A DNA stretch of 64,000 nt from Rhizobium halophilum (GTDB taxonomy: Bacteria; Pseudomonadota; Alphaproteobacteria; Rhizobiales; Rhizobiaceae): positions 558,001 through 622,000 of the forward strand of contig NZ_JAKJHS010000002.1 in NCBI RefSeq assembly GCF_021648825.1, given 5' to 3'. The notes beneath the pieces are model-generated. The model did no database searches. It saw only the letters and a program-made list of their open reading frames with translations, and was not told where the DNA came from. Position 1 is the first letter of the stretch. Each line of letters begins with the position of its first letter. The position numbers and the translations under genes are program-made. Shown here in pieces: positions 40,407 through 48,966 of the stretch.

Positions 40407-41825
40407 ATGTCCGCGCTGATCGACGGCCTGAACCTCATCTTGTGGGAGTACGTGCTGGTCTACGGACTGCTCCTCGTCGGCCTCTACTTCACGGTCCGAC
40501 TCCGGCTGATCCAGTTCCGGCACTTCACTGAAATGTTTCGCGTCCTGCGCAACAGCTCGAACGAAGACAAGGCAGGCATCAGCCCCTTTCAGGCGCTCAC
40601 CGTCAGCCTCGCTTCACGCGTTGGAACCGGCAATATCGCCGGGGTTGCCGTGGCTCTTTATCTCGGAGGCGCAGGAGCGATCTTCTGGATGTGGATGGTG
40701 GCCTTGGTCGGCATGGCGACGGCCTATTCCGAGAGCACGCTCGCACAACTCTATAAGGTCAAGAACGCCGAAGGCATGTATCGCGGTGGGCCGGCATTCT
40801 ACCTGGCGCGCGGACTGCGGGCGCCATGGGCAGGCGGCGTCTTTTCGATTTGCCTGATCCTTTCCTTCGGACTGGTCTTCAATGCAGTTCAAGCCAATTC
40901 CATTGCCGATGCAATGGAGGGAGCATTCGGGCTGCCAAAGTTGGCCGTTGGCCTGTTCGTCGCCCTCCTCTCTGGCATCGTCATTTTCGGTGGCATCCGC
41001 CAGATTGCGCATGTGGCCCAACTGGTGGTACCTTTCATGGCGGGCGCATATCTGCTCACCGCAATCTACGTCCTGCTCATCAACTGGTCTGAAGTGCCGG
41101 GTGTCTTTGGCAGCATCTTCGCGAGTGCCTTCGGCTGGCAGGAAGCTGCCGGCGGCACGACCGGTGGCGTCATGGCGGCGTTGATGAACGGCGTGAAGCG
41201 CGGGTTGTTCTCCAACGAAGCAGGCATGGGCTCCGCGGCAAACATTGCCGCCGTTGCTACGCCCCAGCCACACCATCCGTCATCCCAGGGCTTCGTGCAG
41301 GCGCTTGGTGTGTTCATCGATACGATCCTGATCTGCACCGCCACCGCGATCGTGATCCTTCTTTCCGGCGCGCTGGTACCGGAGAGCGGCGTGACGGGGG
41401 CTCAGCTGACACAGGCAGCCCTGACTGAGCATCTCGGCAGCTTGGGTGGTCAGTTCATCGCCGTCGCGATCTTCTTCTTCGCCTTCACCTCGATCATCGG
41501 CAACTATTCCTATGCCGAGAATGCAATGACGTTCCTGCGCGTGGGGACCGGCCCAGGTATCCTGATCCTGCGAACGGCGGTCTTGCTGATGGTCATCTGG
41601 GGAGCCTACGAGACGGTCGCCACGGTCTTCAACGCGGCAGATGCCTCCATGGGGCTGATGGCCACGATCAATCTCGTTGCAATCGTGCTCCTATCCGGGA
41701 CCGTCGCCAAGCTGACGAAGGACTACTTTGCCCAGCGCAAGGCTGGAGACGTCCCGGTTTTCCAGGCCGCGGACTATCCGGAACTGTCCGGGAAGATCGA
41801 TCAGACGATATGGACGCGCGAGTAG
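40407..41825 (+). CDS. Alanine/glycine:cation symporter (AGCS family)
   Basis: A 472-residue transporter with about eleven hydrophobic segments. Family signatures are FRHFTEMFRVL, GISPFQALTVSLASRVGTGNIAGVAVALYLGGAGAIFWMWM (with the Na+/substrate-site asparagine and glycines), GGPAFYLARGL, and FSNEAGMGSAANIAA. It imports small neutral amino acids with Na+ or H+. Substrate could include glycine, which would link to gcvTHP, but nothing here proves it. Located between the two cco blocks and on the opposite strand. Confidence 0.93.
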   Translation: MSALIDGLNLILWEYVLVYGLLLVGLYFTVRLRLIQFRHFTEMFRVLRNSSNEDKAGISPFQALTVSLASRVGTGNIAGVAVALYLGGAGAIFWMWMVALVGMATAYSESTLAQLYKVKNAEGMYRGGPAFYLARGLRAPWAGGVFSICLILSFGLVFNAVQANSIADAMEGAFGLPKLAVGLFVALLSGIVIFGGIRQIAHVAQLVVPFMAGAYLLTAIYVLLINWSEVPGVFGSIFASAFGWQEAAGGTTGGVMAALMNGVKRGLFSNEAGMGSAANIAAVATPQPHHPSSQGFVQALGVFIDTILICTATAIVILLSGALVPESGVTGAQLTQAALTEHLGSLGGQFIAVAIFFFAFTSIIGNYSYAENAMTFLRVGTGPGILILRTAVLLMVIWGAYETVATVFNAADASMGLMATINLVAIVLLSGTVAKLTKDYFAQRKAGDVPVFQAADYPELSGKIDQTIWTRE

Positions 41826-41853
41826 CGCCGTTCCCCCAAGAGGAGACCATAGG

Positions 41854-42210
41854 ATGGCCACCAGTGGAGCCGATCACAGGATCGACTACGTCGAGTTCGA
41901 GGTGAAGGACGTTGAAAGGGCGAAGACGTTCTACGGGCAGGCCTTCGGGTGGGCCTTCACCGACTACGGACCGGACTATTGCGAGTTCAAGGACGGCCGA
42001 TTGAGTGGGGGCTTTTCCAGATCCCATACGGTCACTCCCAAAGGAGGGCCGCTGGTCATCCTGTTTGCAGAAAATCTGGAGGAGACGCTGTCGCGGGTGG
42101 AACACGCAGGCGCGCAGATCTCGCGTCCCATCTTCCCCTTTCCCGGCGGTCGCAGGTTCCATTTCGTCGACCCTGAGGGCTACGAGCTGGGGGTATGGTC
42201 CGACACATGA
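41854..42210 (+). CDS. VOC-family (glyoxalase/bleomycin resistance-like) protein
   Basis: A 118-residue vicinal-oxygen-chelate domain. RIDYVEFEVKDVERAKTFYGQAFGWAFTDYGPDYCEF opens the fold, and a second beta-alpha module includes TLSRVEHAGAQISRPIFPFPGGRRFHFVDPEGYELGVW. The GGxRFHFxDPEGxELGVW ending is typical of the PhnB/lactoylglutathione-like subgroup. Activity is unassigned. GGAGACC lies upstream of ATG 41854. Third gene of the plus-strand insert in the cco locus. Confidence 0.85.
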   Translation: MATSGADHRIDYVEFEVKDVERAKTFYGQAFGWAFTDYGPDYCEFKDGRLSGGFSRSHTVTPKGGPLVILFAENLEETLSRVEHAGAQISRPIFPFPGGRRFHFVDPEGYELGVWSDT

Positions 42211-42235
42211 AGGCCGCGCCGAAAGACGCGGCCTT
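42210..42235. terminator. Bidirectional terminator between the VOC gene and ccoP
   Basis: AAGGCCGCG (42210-42218) and CGCGGCCTT (42227-42235) form a perfect 9-bp stem with an 8-base loop. It overlaps the VOC gene stop and lies 24 bases beyond the ccoP end. Confidence 0.75.
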
Positions 42236-42258
42236 CGCTCTATCCGTGGGAAGACTGA

Positions 42259-43122
42259 CTATTCGCCGCCGCCCAAAGAGTGCACATAGACAGCCAGCTG
42301 CTTCAACGTCTCGTCGCTGAGACGAACGCTCCAGGCGGGCATGACGCCATGTCGCGGTGCCTGGATCTGCCGTGCGATCTCGGCCTCACCGCTGACCTTC
42401 AGCCAGATGGCATCGGCAAGGTTGGGGGCGCCCAACTCGCGATCTCCCTCGCCTGCCTCGCCATGGCACGAAGCACAGTTGTCGACATAAAGCTGCTTGC
42501 CGGGCTCCACCATCGCAGGGTTGCGAGGCGTCCCGCTGAAGCTGACGACATAGGCCGCGCCCTGACGGACCTCATCGGGCTGGAGCATGTCCGCGAAGCT
42601 CGGCATCTCCGAGAAGCGGGTGTCAGCATCGACTGCGTCGCGGACGCCGTGCGAGATCGTGTGCTAGATGGCGTTGATGTCGCCACCCCAGAGCCACTCG
42701 TCGTCGTTCAGGTTGGGATATCCCTGCCCGCCCGCGGCACCGGTACCATGGCACTGGACGCAGTTGACGCGAAACGCAGACGCGCCGCCGGCCGTAGCGA
42801 ACCGTGCAAGCTGCGGATCGGCGAGGATCTCCTCGAGCGAAACCTTAGAGATCTTCTCCAGGATTGCCCCTTGCGCCACCCGCGCGCCTTCCATCTCGCC
42901 CGCCAGTTCACCACGACTGGAGTAGTTCAAGACGCCCTTGGTGGCTTCGTTGACGAGCGGCCATGCCGGGTAAAGGACCATATAGCCCAGCGACCAGACG
43001 ATGGTGGCGTAGAAGCTCCACACCCACCAGCGTGGCATGGGGTTGCTGAGTTCGCGGATGCCATCCCACTCATGGCCGGTTGTTTCGACGCCGCTGATCT
43101 CGTCTATTTGCTTGTCCGCCAT
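42259..43122 (-). pseudogene. ccoP: ccoP, cbb3 oxidase dihaem cytochrome c subunit, with in-frame amber codon
   Basis: One frame of 288 codons, the normal CcoP length, is broken by TAG at 42664-42666. The upstream part has the membrane anchor (MPRWWVWSFYATIVWSLGYMVLYPAW) and first haem site (CVQCHG), ending WLWGGDINAI. Translation after the TAG continues HTISHGVRDAVDADTRFSEMPSFADML with no frame change, then the second haem site CASCHG and axial-ligand methionine region (GVMPAWSVRL). The tyrosine, glutamate or glutamine expected at the TAG cannot be decided here. As read, the product would be a 152-residue monohaem truncation. Real mutation or sequencing error. Confidence 0.9.
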
Positions 43123-43136
43123 CTCTCATTCCTCCT

Positions 43137-43277
43137 TCAGAGGGATCTGCGCGGCATCTTTTGCAAGAGCCTTCGCCCGGGGCGCAGGGTGAAAAGTACG
43201 ACGCCGATAAAGAAGACGGTCATGCTGAGCAGCGCCCAACTGTCGGCGAACTGTCTGAGTGCAGTGTAGACTTCCAT
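43137..43277 (-). CDS. ccoQ: cbb3 oxidase subunit CcoQ
   Basis: A 46-residue protein with one membrane helix (LRQFADSWALLSMTVFFIGVVLFTLRPG) and a basic tail, the standard CcoQ/FixQ layout. It stabilises the cbb3 complex. Position between ccoO and ccoP is canonical. GAGG precedes ATG 43277. Confidence 0.93.
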   Translation of the reverse strand: MEVYTALRQFADSWALLSMTVFFIGVVLFTLRPGRRLLQKMPRRSL

Positions 43278-43309
43278 TTGAGCCTCCTCACCGATAACCG
43301 GCTGCATCG

Positions 43310-44020
43310 TCATAGGTGGGAAAAATCGACCAGGGTGCCGAGCATCTGAAGGTAAGCGACGAGCGCATCCATCTCCGTCAGCTGCGCCGCGTTTCCATCG
43401 AAGTCGCCGATCTTGGCCTTGGGATAGCGCTCGCTGACGCCCGAGGTATCGGCGTTTGGATCGGCCTGCGCCTTGAGATCCACTTGGGCGTTCTCCAGCA
43501 TGTCGTCGGTATAAGGCACGCCTACCGCGCGATTGGCCTTGAGATCCATCGTGACATTGGTCACCTGGAGCGGCGTGTCCTTGAGGAAGGCGTAGCTTGG
43601 CATGACCGATTCGGGCACGACCGAGCGCGGCTCGATCAGGTGCTGCACGTGCCATTCGTTCGAATAGCGGTCGCCGACGCGGGCTAGGTCCGGTCCGGTG
43701 CGCTTTGATCCCCACTGGAACGGATGGTCGTACATGGATTCGGCCGCAAGGCTGTAGTGGCCATAGCGCTCGACCTCATCGCGGAAAGGACGGATCATCT
43801 GGCTATGGCAGGCATAACAGCCTTCCCGGATGTAGATGTTGCGCCCGGCCAATTCGAGCGGCGAGTAGGGCCGCATGCCGTCGACCTTCTCGATCGTGTT
43901 CTCCAGATAGAAGAGAGGCACGATCTCCACGATCCCGCCGATCGACACCACGAACAGGGAGCCGACCAAAAGGAGGGTCGCGTTGCGCTCGACGAAATGA
44001 TGCTTGTCTAGGATACCCAT
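43310..44020 (-). CDS. ccoO: cbb3 oxidase monohaem cytochrome c subunit CcoO
   Basis: A 236-residue membrane-anchored cytochrome. An N-terminal helix ([24 protein letters not shown]) is followed by the haem c site [15 protein letters not shown] and downstream methionine ligands (SVMPSYAFL). The [32 protein letters not shown] stretch is the FixO signature. It passes electrons from CcoP to the CcoN catalytic core. Intact, 11 bases after ccoN. Confidence 0.96.
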   Translation of the reverse strand: MGILDKHHFVERNATLLLVGSLFVVSIGGIVEIVPLFYLENTIEKVDGMRPYSPLELAGRNIYIREGCYACHSQMIRPFRDEVERYGHYSLAAESMYDHPFQWGSKRTGPDLARVGDRYSNEWHVQHLIEPRSVVPESVMPSYAFLKDTPLQVTNVTMDLKANRAVGVPYTDDMLENAQVDLKAQADPNADTSGVSERYPKAKIGDFDGNAAQLTEMDALVAYLQMLGTLVDFSHL

Positions 44021-44031
44021 CAGCTTTGTCC

Positions 44032-45657
44032 TTATTCGGCCGGCTGCAGCGCTGCCGCGGGTGCTGCACCCGGAAGCCTTTCGCGCCGCTCGTAGCCGAG
44101 GATTGTCATGGTGACATTGAAGGCCATGATCAGTGCACCCAGGAGGAACATTCCGCCGCCGACGGCCCGAAGGACGTAGTAGGGGAACATGGCCGAGACC
44201 GTTTCGGCAAACGAGTAGACGAGGAAGCCTTGGTCGTCATATTCGCGCCACATCAGACCCTGCTGCACGCCGGCAACCCACATAACAGCCGCGTAGACCA
44301 CGATGCCGAGCGTTGCGAGCCAGAAGTGCCAGTTCACGAGCGCCAGACTGTAGAGCCGGTTGCGGTTCCAGAGCTTGGGCACGAGGAAGTAGATCGCGCC
44401 GAAGGTGATCATGCCCTTCCAGCCGAGTGCGCCGGAGTGCACGTGGCCGATCGTCCAGTCGGTGTAGTGGCTGAGCGAGTTGACGGCCTTCACCGACATC
44501 ATCGGGCCTTCAAAGGTGGCCATGCCATAGAAGGCGACTGCAATCACCAACATGCGCACGATCGGATCGGTCCGGATGCGATCCCAGGCGCCCGAAAGCG
44601 TCATCAGGCCGTTGATCATACCGCCCCAGGAAGGCACCCAGAGCATGATGGAAAAGACCATGCCGAGCGTCTGCGCCCAATCGGGCAGCGCTGTATAGTG
44701 GAGGTGGTGCGGGCCCGCCCAGATGTACATGAAGATCAGTGCCCAGAAGTGGATGATCGACAGCCGGTAGGAATACACGGGCCGATTCACCTGCTTCGGG
44801 ATGAAGTAGTACATCATGCCAAGGAAGCCGGCGGTCAGGAAGAAACCGACCGCGTTGTGGCCGTACCACCACTGCGTTAGCGCATCCTGGACGCCGGAGA
44901 AAGCCGAATAGCTCTTCACGCCGAGGAAGGAGACGGGAACTGCAAGGTTGTTGACGACATGCAGCATCGCGATGGTGACGATGAAAGCGAGGTAGAACCA
45001 GTTCGCCACATAGATATGGGGCTCCTTGCGCCGCAGAATGGTGCCAAGGAAGACGACCAGATAGGCCACCCAGACGATGGTGAGCCAGATGTCGACATAC
45101 CATTCCGGCTCTGCGTATTCGCGGCTTTGCGTGATGCCGAGCAGGTAGCCGGTGGCCGCCATGACAATGAACAACTGGTAGCCCCAGAAGACGAACCACC
45201 CGAGATTGCCGCCGAAGAGCCGGGCGCGCGAGGTACGCTGGACAACGTAGAAGGAGGTCGCGATCAGTGCGTTGCCACCGAAGGCGAAGATGACTGCCGA
45301 AGTGTGCAGCGGCCGCGTACGCCCGAAGTTCAGCCATGGCTCGATGTTGAGATCGGGAAACGCGAGTTGCAGGGCCACAACCACCCCGACCAGGAAACCC
45401 ACAACGCCCCAGAAGACCGTGGCGATCACACCATGTTTGACGACTTCGTCGAAGTACTCCGACTGGCGCCCAGCCTTCTGCACAGCAACAGCCGGCGCGA
45501 AGGTCACCCGCCGGACCATCACGACGGCGCCGGCAAAGAGCGAGAAGAAGAGCACCCACATGTGGGCGGCGAATTGACTGTCCTGAGCAAAGGCAACGCC
45601 CAGCAACGCCAGGAATGCCCCTACCGCCAAGGCGACAGTTTCTAAGGTATAATTCAT
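44032..45657 (-). CDS. ccoN: cbb3 cytochrome oxidase catalytic subunit CcoN
   Basis: A 541-residue haem-copper oxidase core with about 12 membrane helices. Copper and haem ligand histidines lie in [13 protein letters not shown] (low-spin haem), [26 protein letters not shown] (CuB), [13 protein letters not shown] (CuB pair) and [14 protein letters not shown] (haem b3/b). It reduces O2 to water at very low oxygen while pumping protons. ATG at 45657 is preferred; an in-frame ATG at 45666 adds three residues. A perfect anaerobox lies about 120 bases upstream. Intact. Confidence 0.96.
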   Translation of the reverse strand: MNYTLETVALAVGAFLALLGVAFAQDSQFAAHMWVLFFSLFAGAVVMVRRVTFAPAVAVQKAGRQSEYFDEVVKHGVIATVFWGVVGFLVGVVVALQLAFPDLNIEPWLNFGRTRPLHTSAVIFAFGGNALIATSFYVVQRTSRARLFGGNLGWFVFWGYQLFIVMAATGYLLGITQSREYAEPEWYVDIWLTIVWVAYLVVFLGTILRRKEPHIYVANWFYLAFIVTIAMLHVVNNLAVPVSFLGVKSYSAFSGVQDALTQWWYGHNAVGFFLTAGFLGMMYYFIPKQVNRPVYSYRLSIIHFWALIFMYIWAGPHHLHYTALPDWAQTLGMVFSIMLWVPSWGGMINGLMTLSGAWDRIRTDPIVRMLVIAVAFYGMATFEGPMMSVKAVNSLSHYTDWTIGHVHSGALGWKGMITFGAIYFLVPKLWNRNRLYSLALVNWHFWLATLGIVVYAAVMWVAGVQQGLMWREYDDQGFLVYSFAETVSAMFPYYVLRAVGGGMFLLGALIMAFNVTMTILGYERRERLPGAAPAAALQPAE

Positions 45658-46101
45658 GTTGGACATCCCCCAACGGCCTGTTTGCAGTTCGCGTGCTTCA
45701 GACGGAAGCGAATCCCCCGGTGGGACCTGTCGCGACTGCGAGACAATTGGCACTGCCCCGACCCGCAGACCTTGATTTGGATCAAGGCGGGCAGCCAATG
45801 GGGTGAAGGATTCGCACCCAAAGAGGAGGCACAGCCTTAAGGGATGGCGTGCAGGAGCGACTACGACGCGAGCAAGCGCCCTCCCCCCGCTAGCGGGTCG
45901 CAAACCCGAAGGCGATCGCCGGGCTCCTAGGATCCCCAACTGGAACAGCTTGTCGTTTTGGACGGCACCGAGATCGCGGCAACGGACAAACCGCAACCCG
46001 GAAACGGGACCTGTTGGATATCAGCTGTACTTCCGATCGTCGCGTCGCCGTCCAGCGGTCGTACCTTTGGAAGAGGGGCACTCGCAGGTAGCGCGTTGCC
46101 G
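45658..46101. other. Regulatory gap upstream of ccoN
   Basis: A 444-base stretch without a convincing gene. It contains the FNR/FixK box at 45772-45785 and presumably the ccoN promoter. The remaining 250 bases up to the PAS gene stop show no ORF with ribosome-binding site, and only scattered short repeats. Confidence 0.65.
45772..45785. promoter_or_regulatory. FNR/FixK anaerobox of ccoNOQP
   Basis: TTGATTTGGATCAA is a perfect TTGAT-N4-ATCAA match. Its centre is about 121 bases upstream of the ccoN start, implying a transcription start near 45737 and an 80-base leader. The fnrN gene at 52518 encodes a suitable regulator. Confidence 0.92.
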
Positions 46102-46815
46102 TCAAGCGGTCAGGCGCGAGCGTCGGCGGTCAGCCATCTCCTGCATCACCACTAGCGCGCCGAGCTGGGTCGACGCATCCGAGTAGCAAGGAGACAGCCG
46201 ACACTGGACAACGACAGTGACGCCGTCTCGCTGCTCCGCATAGGTATGGGACAGTGATTCACCGGCGAGACAACGATCCACCAGTTCACGCAGGTCGCGC
46301 TGGAAGTGGTACACGCCCACCAGATCGGCAAAATGCCGACCCAACAACTTCTCCTTGGGCTGGCCGAGATGCTGGGCATTCGTGGTGTTCGAGTAGAACA
46401 CCCGATAGCCGGGTGCGACGACTACAACCCGCTCGGGAATGCGATCGAACAAAGCAGCGTCGAGCACGCTGCCCTCGCACGGTTCCAGCGACGCCGGCAT
46501 GTCGCCGCCTCCGCTGCGAGCTCTTGCGGCTCGATCGATCTGAGGCCCAAGATAGCGCTCGACGAGAGTCTGCAGCAGATATCCGTTGCGTGCGACGCAG
46601 CCTCGATCATCCGCCTCCTCCTGCAGGAGGTCCAGCGCGAAGCAGAATTGTGCCTTGATGCTGGCCGGATCCGATACCTTGTACTCAACAATGGCCTGCA
46701 GGAGAGGATCCACCTCCTGCTCAAGCGCCAGCACCATTGCCGGATCCTCGCGGTCCACCGCGAGGCGCAGATCGTTGTATTTCGACCAAAACAGCCCGAT
46801 CAGCGCTTCCATCAA
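46102..46815 (-). CDS. PAS-domain protein upstream of the cco locus
   Basis: A 237-residue soluble protein. The N-terminal half (1-110) is helical with LGLFWSKYNDLRLAV-like segments and no recognised domain. The C-terminal half looks like a PAS domain: DRIPERVVVVAPGYRVFYSNTTNAQHLGQPKEKLLGRHFADLVG, then YAEQRDGVTVVVQCRLSPC and LGALVVMQEM. It has no kinase, GGDEF or DNA-binding domain, so it may sense a signal and act through a partner. It precedes ccoN on the same strand, 286 bases before the anaerobox. No haem- or flavin-specific residue is obvious. Confidence 0.7.
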   Translation of the reverse strand: MMEALIGLFWSKYNDLRLAVDREDPAMVLALEQEVDPLLQAIVEYKVSDPASIKAQFCFALDLLQEEADDRGCVARNGYLLQTLVERYLGPQIDRAARARSGGGDMPASLEPCEGSVLDAALFDRIPERVVVVAPGYRVFYSNTTNAQHLGQPKEKLLGRHFADLVGVYHFQRDLRELVDRCLAGESLSHTYAEQRDGVTVVVQCRLSPCYSDASTQLGALVVMQEMADRRRSRLTA

Positions 46816-46938
46816 TCCTCCCGACCTCGAAAACCTATGGTCTCGGCAGTCGCCCCAGCCTACAACAATAGTAGATGGGGCTTTCTTTTGGCAGGCGAAA
46901 CTTGCGCGAAGGCTGCCGTATCTGGATCGTCAACCGGG

Positions 46939-47868
46939 CTAGTCTCTCAGCGTCTTTTTGATCGCCCAGCGGTCATGATACCACAGCCATTGTTCCGGAT
47001 GCTCCCGAACCCAGCTTTCCACCTTGTCATTGAGCAGTTGGGCAGTGGCTTGCACATCCACATTGCCGGCTGCGTTCCGGGGCACGTCGACCTTTGGCTC
47101 GATCTCGAGGCGATAACGATTTCCAGGCAATCGGATACACCTTGCAGGGTATACTTCCGCATCGAACTGCCGGACCAGCTTTGCCAGCAGAGGATTGGTC
47201 CGGACGGGGCGCCCGAAGAACGTCGTTGTGAGCCCACGCCCAAACTTTTGATCCACCAGCACGCCGACCCCTTCGCCGGATTCGAGCCGGCGAGCAAGTG
47301 CAAACGAAGATCCAGCATGCGAGGGAACCAGCTGGCCCATGCGCGCACTACGGAACTCGAACACCTTATTCGCAATGTAAGGATTGTTCGGCGGACGGAA
47401 GAGAACCATCACGTCCAGCCCAAAACTCTTGCCGGCGACCGGAAGCAGCTCGAAACTGCCTGTATGGGCTGTAAAGACAATGAACGGGCGCGGGTTGTCA
47501 CGCAGGTCGAGGAAGATTGGGATGCCCGAGACCTCGATACGCCCTCTCGTGGGCCGCTCGGGGTCGAAATCGAATAGACGGTCCAGGAAGACATACTCCG
47601 CGGCAAGGCGGCCCATATGCCCCCAGCTCGAGAGCGCAATCTCCTGCAGCTCCGCCTCGGCTTTTTCAGGATAGGCATTGCGCAGGTTCGTCAGCATCAG
47701 CCGGTGACGAGAAAGCTTTGGACCCACCCATCGCGCGGCCCGGTCGGCAAAATCGATCGCCGCGTCGGCCGGGAAGAGCTTCAGGATGTTGAGGATTCCG
47801 AAAGCGGCTTGCGCCACCAGCCATTGCTGGAGGCGACGCAGTCCCAAAACAGCCCTCGTCAGAAACAT
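46939..47868 (-). CDS. lpxXL: Lipid A very-long-chain acyltransferase LpxXL (HtrB/LpxL family)
   Basis: A 309-residue inner-membrane acyltransferase. A hydrophobic N-terminus (LQQWLVAQAAFGILNILKLFP) anchors it; the catalytic HX4E motif is in FTAHTGSFELLP, and the acceptor-binding region includes LVDQKFGRGLTTTFFGRPVRTNPL. In rhizobia LpxXL transfers 27-hydroxyoctacosanoate from AcpXL to lipid A. Placement at the end of the acpXL cluster supports this over generic LpxL. The ATG at 47868 is preferred; 47907 would overlap the dehydrogenase gene by 29 bases and add 13 residues. Confidence 0.93.
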   Translation of the reverse strand: MFLTRAVLGLRRLQQWLVAQAAFGILNILKLFPADAAIDFADRAARWVGPKLSRHRLMLTNLRNAYPEKAEAELQEIALSSWGHMGRLAAEYVFLDRLFDFDPERPTRGRIEVSGIPIFLDLRDNPRPFIVFTAHTGSFELLPVAGKSFGLDVMVLFRPPNNPYIANKVFEFRSARMGQLVPSHAGSSFALARRLESGEGVGVLVDQKFGRGLTTTFFGRPVRTNPLLAKLVRQFDAEVYPARCIRLPGNRYRLEIEPKVDVPRNAAGNVDVQATAQLLNDKVESWVREHPEQWLWYHDRWAIKKTLRD

Positions 47869-47878
47869 CTTCAACGGG

Positions 47879-48907
47879 TCAATCCATCCGCAACACGATC
47901 TTGCCAAAAACCTGGCGCGTTTCCATCCGCTCCAGCGCGCGGTCTATGTCTTCGAAGGTGACCTCCGTATCAATCACCGGATGAACGATGCCGCGCGCCA
48001 TCTTCTGCATGGCATCGGCCATGTTCTCCATTCGGCAGCCGAAGGAGCCGAGCAGCTTTAGTTGCTGCTGGAAGAGCATCATCAGGTTCATGTTCGTGGA
48101 TACGCCGGAGGTAGAACCGCAGGTGACCAGACGCCCTCCCCGCTTCAAACACAGCATGGAGCCGGCCCAGGTATCGGCGCCGACATGCTCGAACACGACA
48201 TCGACGCCCTTCTTCTTGGTGAGCTTACGCACGACGCCCTCGAAGCGATCGGTGCGGTAGTTGATGACATGATCGGCGCCGAGCGCCTTCGCGCGCTCGA
48301 TCTTGTCGTCCGAACCAACGGTGGTGATCACCGTGCAGCCGGTCTTCTTGGCGAGCTGGATTGCGGCCGTACCGATGCCGGATCCACCGGCATGGACGAG
48401 GATCGTCTCGCCCGGCTCAAGCTTCGCATTGTCGAACAGCATGTGCTCCACCGTGCCAAAGGTGACGGGAGCAAGCGCTGCACCGACGGCATCGACACCG
48501 GGAGGTGCCGGAACGAGCAGGCGTGCCGGCAGGTTCGTCTTCTCCTGGGCGAAGCCGTCGAGGTGGAAGCCGTGAACACCGGACACGTTCTCACACAGAT
48601 TGTCGCGCTTTTCACGGCACGGCTTGCACAGCCCGCAGGTGCGCGCACCGTAGATCGAGACAAGCTGGCCGGGCAGGACGTTGGAGACGCCGGAACCGAT
48701 TGCTTCGACCACGCCCGATGCTTCCGCGCCAATGGTGAGCGGCATCTTGCGCTTGGCAAACGCCATGCCGCGCCATCCCCAAACATCGATGTGGTTGAGT
48801 GCTACGGCCTTGACGCGAAGGGTGACCTCCCCGGGACCGGGAGCTTCGGGCTCGGGAATGTCCACAGCCTCGAGCTTGCGGTCGTCGATCAGTTGCAGAG
48901 CGCGCAT
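47879..48907 (-). CDS. Zinc-type alcohol dehydrogenase of the acpXL cluster
   Basis: A 342-residue medium-chain dehydrogenase/reductase. Catalytic-zinc side residues lie near the N-terminus (HIDVWGWRGM, GAEASGVVEAIGSGV). The structural-zinc cysteines read CGLCKPCREKRDNLC, and the NAD(P) fold has VHAGGSGIGTAAIQLAKKTG. Its invariable place between fabF1 and lpxXL in rhizobia suggests a reductive step in VLCFA synthesis or hydroxylation, but the reaction is not proven. It precedes lpxXL by ten bases. Confidence 0.9.
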   Translation of the reverse strand: MRALQLIDDRKLEAVDIPEPEAPGPGEVTLRVKAVALNHIDVWGWRGMAFAKRKMPLTIGAEASGVVEAIGSGVSNVLPGQLVSIYGARTCGLCKPCREKRDNLCENVSGVHGFHLDGFAQEKTNLPARLLVPAPPGVDAVGAALAPVTFGTVEHMLFDNAKLEPGETILVHAGGSGIGTAAIQLAKKTGCTVITTVGSDDKIERAKALGADHVINYRTDRFEGVVRKLTKKKGVDVVFEHVGADTWAGSMLCLKRGGRLVTCGSTSGVSTNMNLMMLFQQQLKLLGSFGCRMENMADAMQKMARGIVHPVIDTEVTFEDIDRALERMETRQVFGKIVLRMD

Positions 48908-48966
48908 AACAGGTCTTCCTTCGCCCGAAGGCGTTCCAGATCGTCAAAAGGGGTTGGCGACGGTCT

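Noticed and set aside
42664..42666. Pyrrolysine readthrough of the ccoP amber codon, given an MttB-superfamily gene in the same window
   Set aside because: The MttB-like gene here has no in-frame TAG, I saw no pylT, pylS or pylBCD genes, and CcoP has no known use for pyrrolysine. A nonsense mutation or an error is simpler.
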